This document shows, one piece after another, positions 63,338 to 64,000 of a stretch of 64,000 nucleotides of DNA. The notes beneath the pieces were generated by a model. The model was given only the letters and a program-made list of their open reading frames with translations. It had not been told where the DNA came from and did not search any database. The position numbers were made by a program, and so were the translations under genes. The stretch lies in NCBI RefSeq assembly GCF_005222835.1, contig NZ_STGA01000002.1, positions 62,001-126,000 of the forward strand, read 5' to 3'. This stretch comes from Rhizobium sp. FKY42. GTDB lineage: Bacteria > Pseudomonadota > Alphaproteobacteria > Rhizobiales > Rhizobiaceae. Position 1 is the first letter of the stretch. Each line of letters starts with the position of its first letter.

Positions 63338-64000
63338 GAAGAAAGTCCCGGTTTGAATTGAGCGGAAAAAGGAGTTTTGTAATTGAACTCGCGCGCCCAG
63401 GGAGCGAAGCCCGCCGTCACGCGGTCTACTCCGAGACGAAGAGCAAGCGTGTAAAAGGCCAGCACGCCCATGGCGGCAAACATCACATCGGTCTGCAGAC
63501 GCGCATTGGCTTGCATCATGACAAAGCCAAGGCCGCCCGCTGCGCCGACCCATTCGCCAACAACCGCACCCAGCGGTGCCAGCGGGGCAGCTATCCTGAG
63601 ACCGGAAACCAATGAGGGCAGTGCCAGCGGAAGGCGTAGATATCGAAGGGTTTGCCAGTGGCTCGCCTGCGTCAGCGCCGCGGCATCCAGCATGGCGCTA
63701 TCGGTTCGGCGCAGGCCATCGTAAAAGGCTGAGGCGACTGGGAAGAAGATGATGATGACGGTCATCGCTACTTTCGAGGCTATCCCGAATCCGAACCATA
63801 TGACCAGAAGTGGCGCGAGCACAAAGACCGGAAAAGCCTGGAGGACCAGCACAAGCGGCCACACAATCTGTCCTGCTCTCGGGAAGGCTGCAACGCCAAG
63901 GGCAGTGCCAGCACCCAGCATCGCACCCAGAACCAACCCGGCGACAATCTCGCTAGCTGTCAGCAGGCTGTGATGGAATAAAAAGCCTGCCTGCTTCAGA
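63334..64000 (-). CDS. thiX: ThiX-type ABC permease, cut by window edge
   Basis: The minus-strand frame is open from the stop at 63334 to the right edge (222 codons), so the N-terminus lies outside. It shows LLTASEIVAGLVLGAMLGAG, the EAA-type loop DAAALTQASHWQTLRYLRLP and GAVVGEWVGAAGGLGFVMMQ, typical of the SsuC/TauC/ThiX permease family. It precedes thiY with an ATGA overlap. The ATPase (ThiZ) and any TPP riboswitch would lie upstream, beyond 64000. Confidence 0.87.
   Translation of the reverse strand, partial: LKQAGFLFHHSLLTASEIVAGLVLGAMLGAGTALGVAAFPRAGQIVWPLVLVLQAFPVFVLAPLLVIWFGFGIASKVAMTVIIIFFPVASAFYDGLRRTDSAMLDAAALTQASHWQTLRYLRLPLALPSLVSGLRIAAPLAPLGAVVGEWVGAAGGLGFVMMQANARLQTDVMFAAMGVLAFYTLALRLGVDRVTAGFAPWAREFNYKTPFSAQFKPGLSS

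Noticed and set aside
1..64000. CRISPR arrays, tRNA/rRNA genes, transposases or integrases
   Set aside because: No regularly spaced repeats, tRNA-like cloverleaf, rRNA sequence or recombinase motif was seen on either strand; the broken regions show deletions and frameshifts but no insertion-sequence ends.

Overview
The window looks like part of a Rhizobiaceae (Agrobacterium/Rhizobium-type alphaproteobacterial) genome. The evidence is moderately high GC, dense chains of genes joined by ATGA/GTGA overlaps, a heavy load of ABC importers, a ugp glycerol-3-phosphate transporter, a membrane-helix-free FtsK next to RecX, and thiXY-type thiamine-precursor uptake. The genus is inferred from gene content only. 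No rRNA, tRNA, CRISPR array or intact mobile element was seen.

Layout. (1) 1-5.5 kb: a decaying catabolic region. An edge-truncated M81 (MlrC-type) gene is followed by wreckage of a short-chain dehydrogenase, a GH20 beta-hexosaminidase and a sugar-efflux-type MFS protein, interleaved with an intact M81 gene and an intact cutC. (2) 5.5-9 kb: alanine catabolism, with an Lrp-family regulator divergent from alanine racemase and D-amino-acid dehydrogenase, then a GNAT acetyltransferase. (3) 9-26.6 kb, minus strand: a 12-gene glycan-utilisation island. In transcription order it holds GH28, GH38 alpha-mannosidase, a PHP metallohydrolase, a LacI regulator, a family-5 binding protein, OppB, OppC, OppD, OppF, a Vps62-like protein, an 838-residue protein of no recognised family, and GH105. 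(4) 26.8-32.8 kb: Na+/phosphate cotransporter and ugpBAEC. (5) 33-49.4 kb: a PAS-PAS-GGDEF diguanylate cyclase and a surface-polysaccharide-like set (five glycosyltransferases, a deacetylase-like protein, a UDP-sugar dehydrogenase, a small methyltransferase), interrupted by a second Opp-type importer paralogous to the one in region 3. (6) 49.4-52.6 kb: a stand-alone cyclic-nucleotide-binding protein beside a 906-residue ABC exporter whose ATPase motifs are all replaced. (7) 52.9-53.9 kb: the remnant of a polar amino-acid ABC importer. (8) 53.9-57.4 kb: ftsK and recX. (9) 57.4-64 kb: thiX(partial)-thiY-thiM-thiE-thiD, overlapping into a fused TRAP permease and its binding protein.

How it works together. 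Region 3 reads as a self-contained system: a LacI-controlled importer brings in uronic-acid and mannose-containing oligosaccharides, and largely cytoplasmic hydrolases dismantle them. Region 5 plausibly builds a surface glycan, possibly under c-di-GMP control. Region 9 salvages thiamine precursors, and the TRAP pair is a candidate importer for a thiamine moiety. The most unusual object is the ATPase-dead ABC exporter with its cyclic-nucleotide-binding partner.
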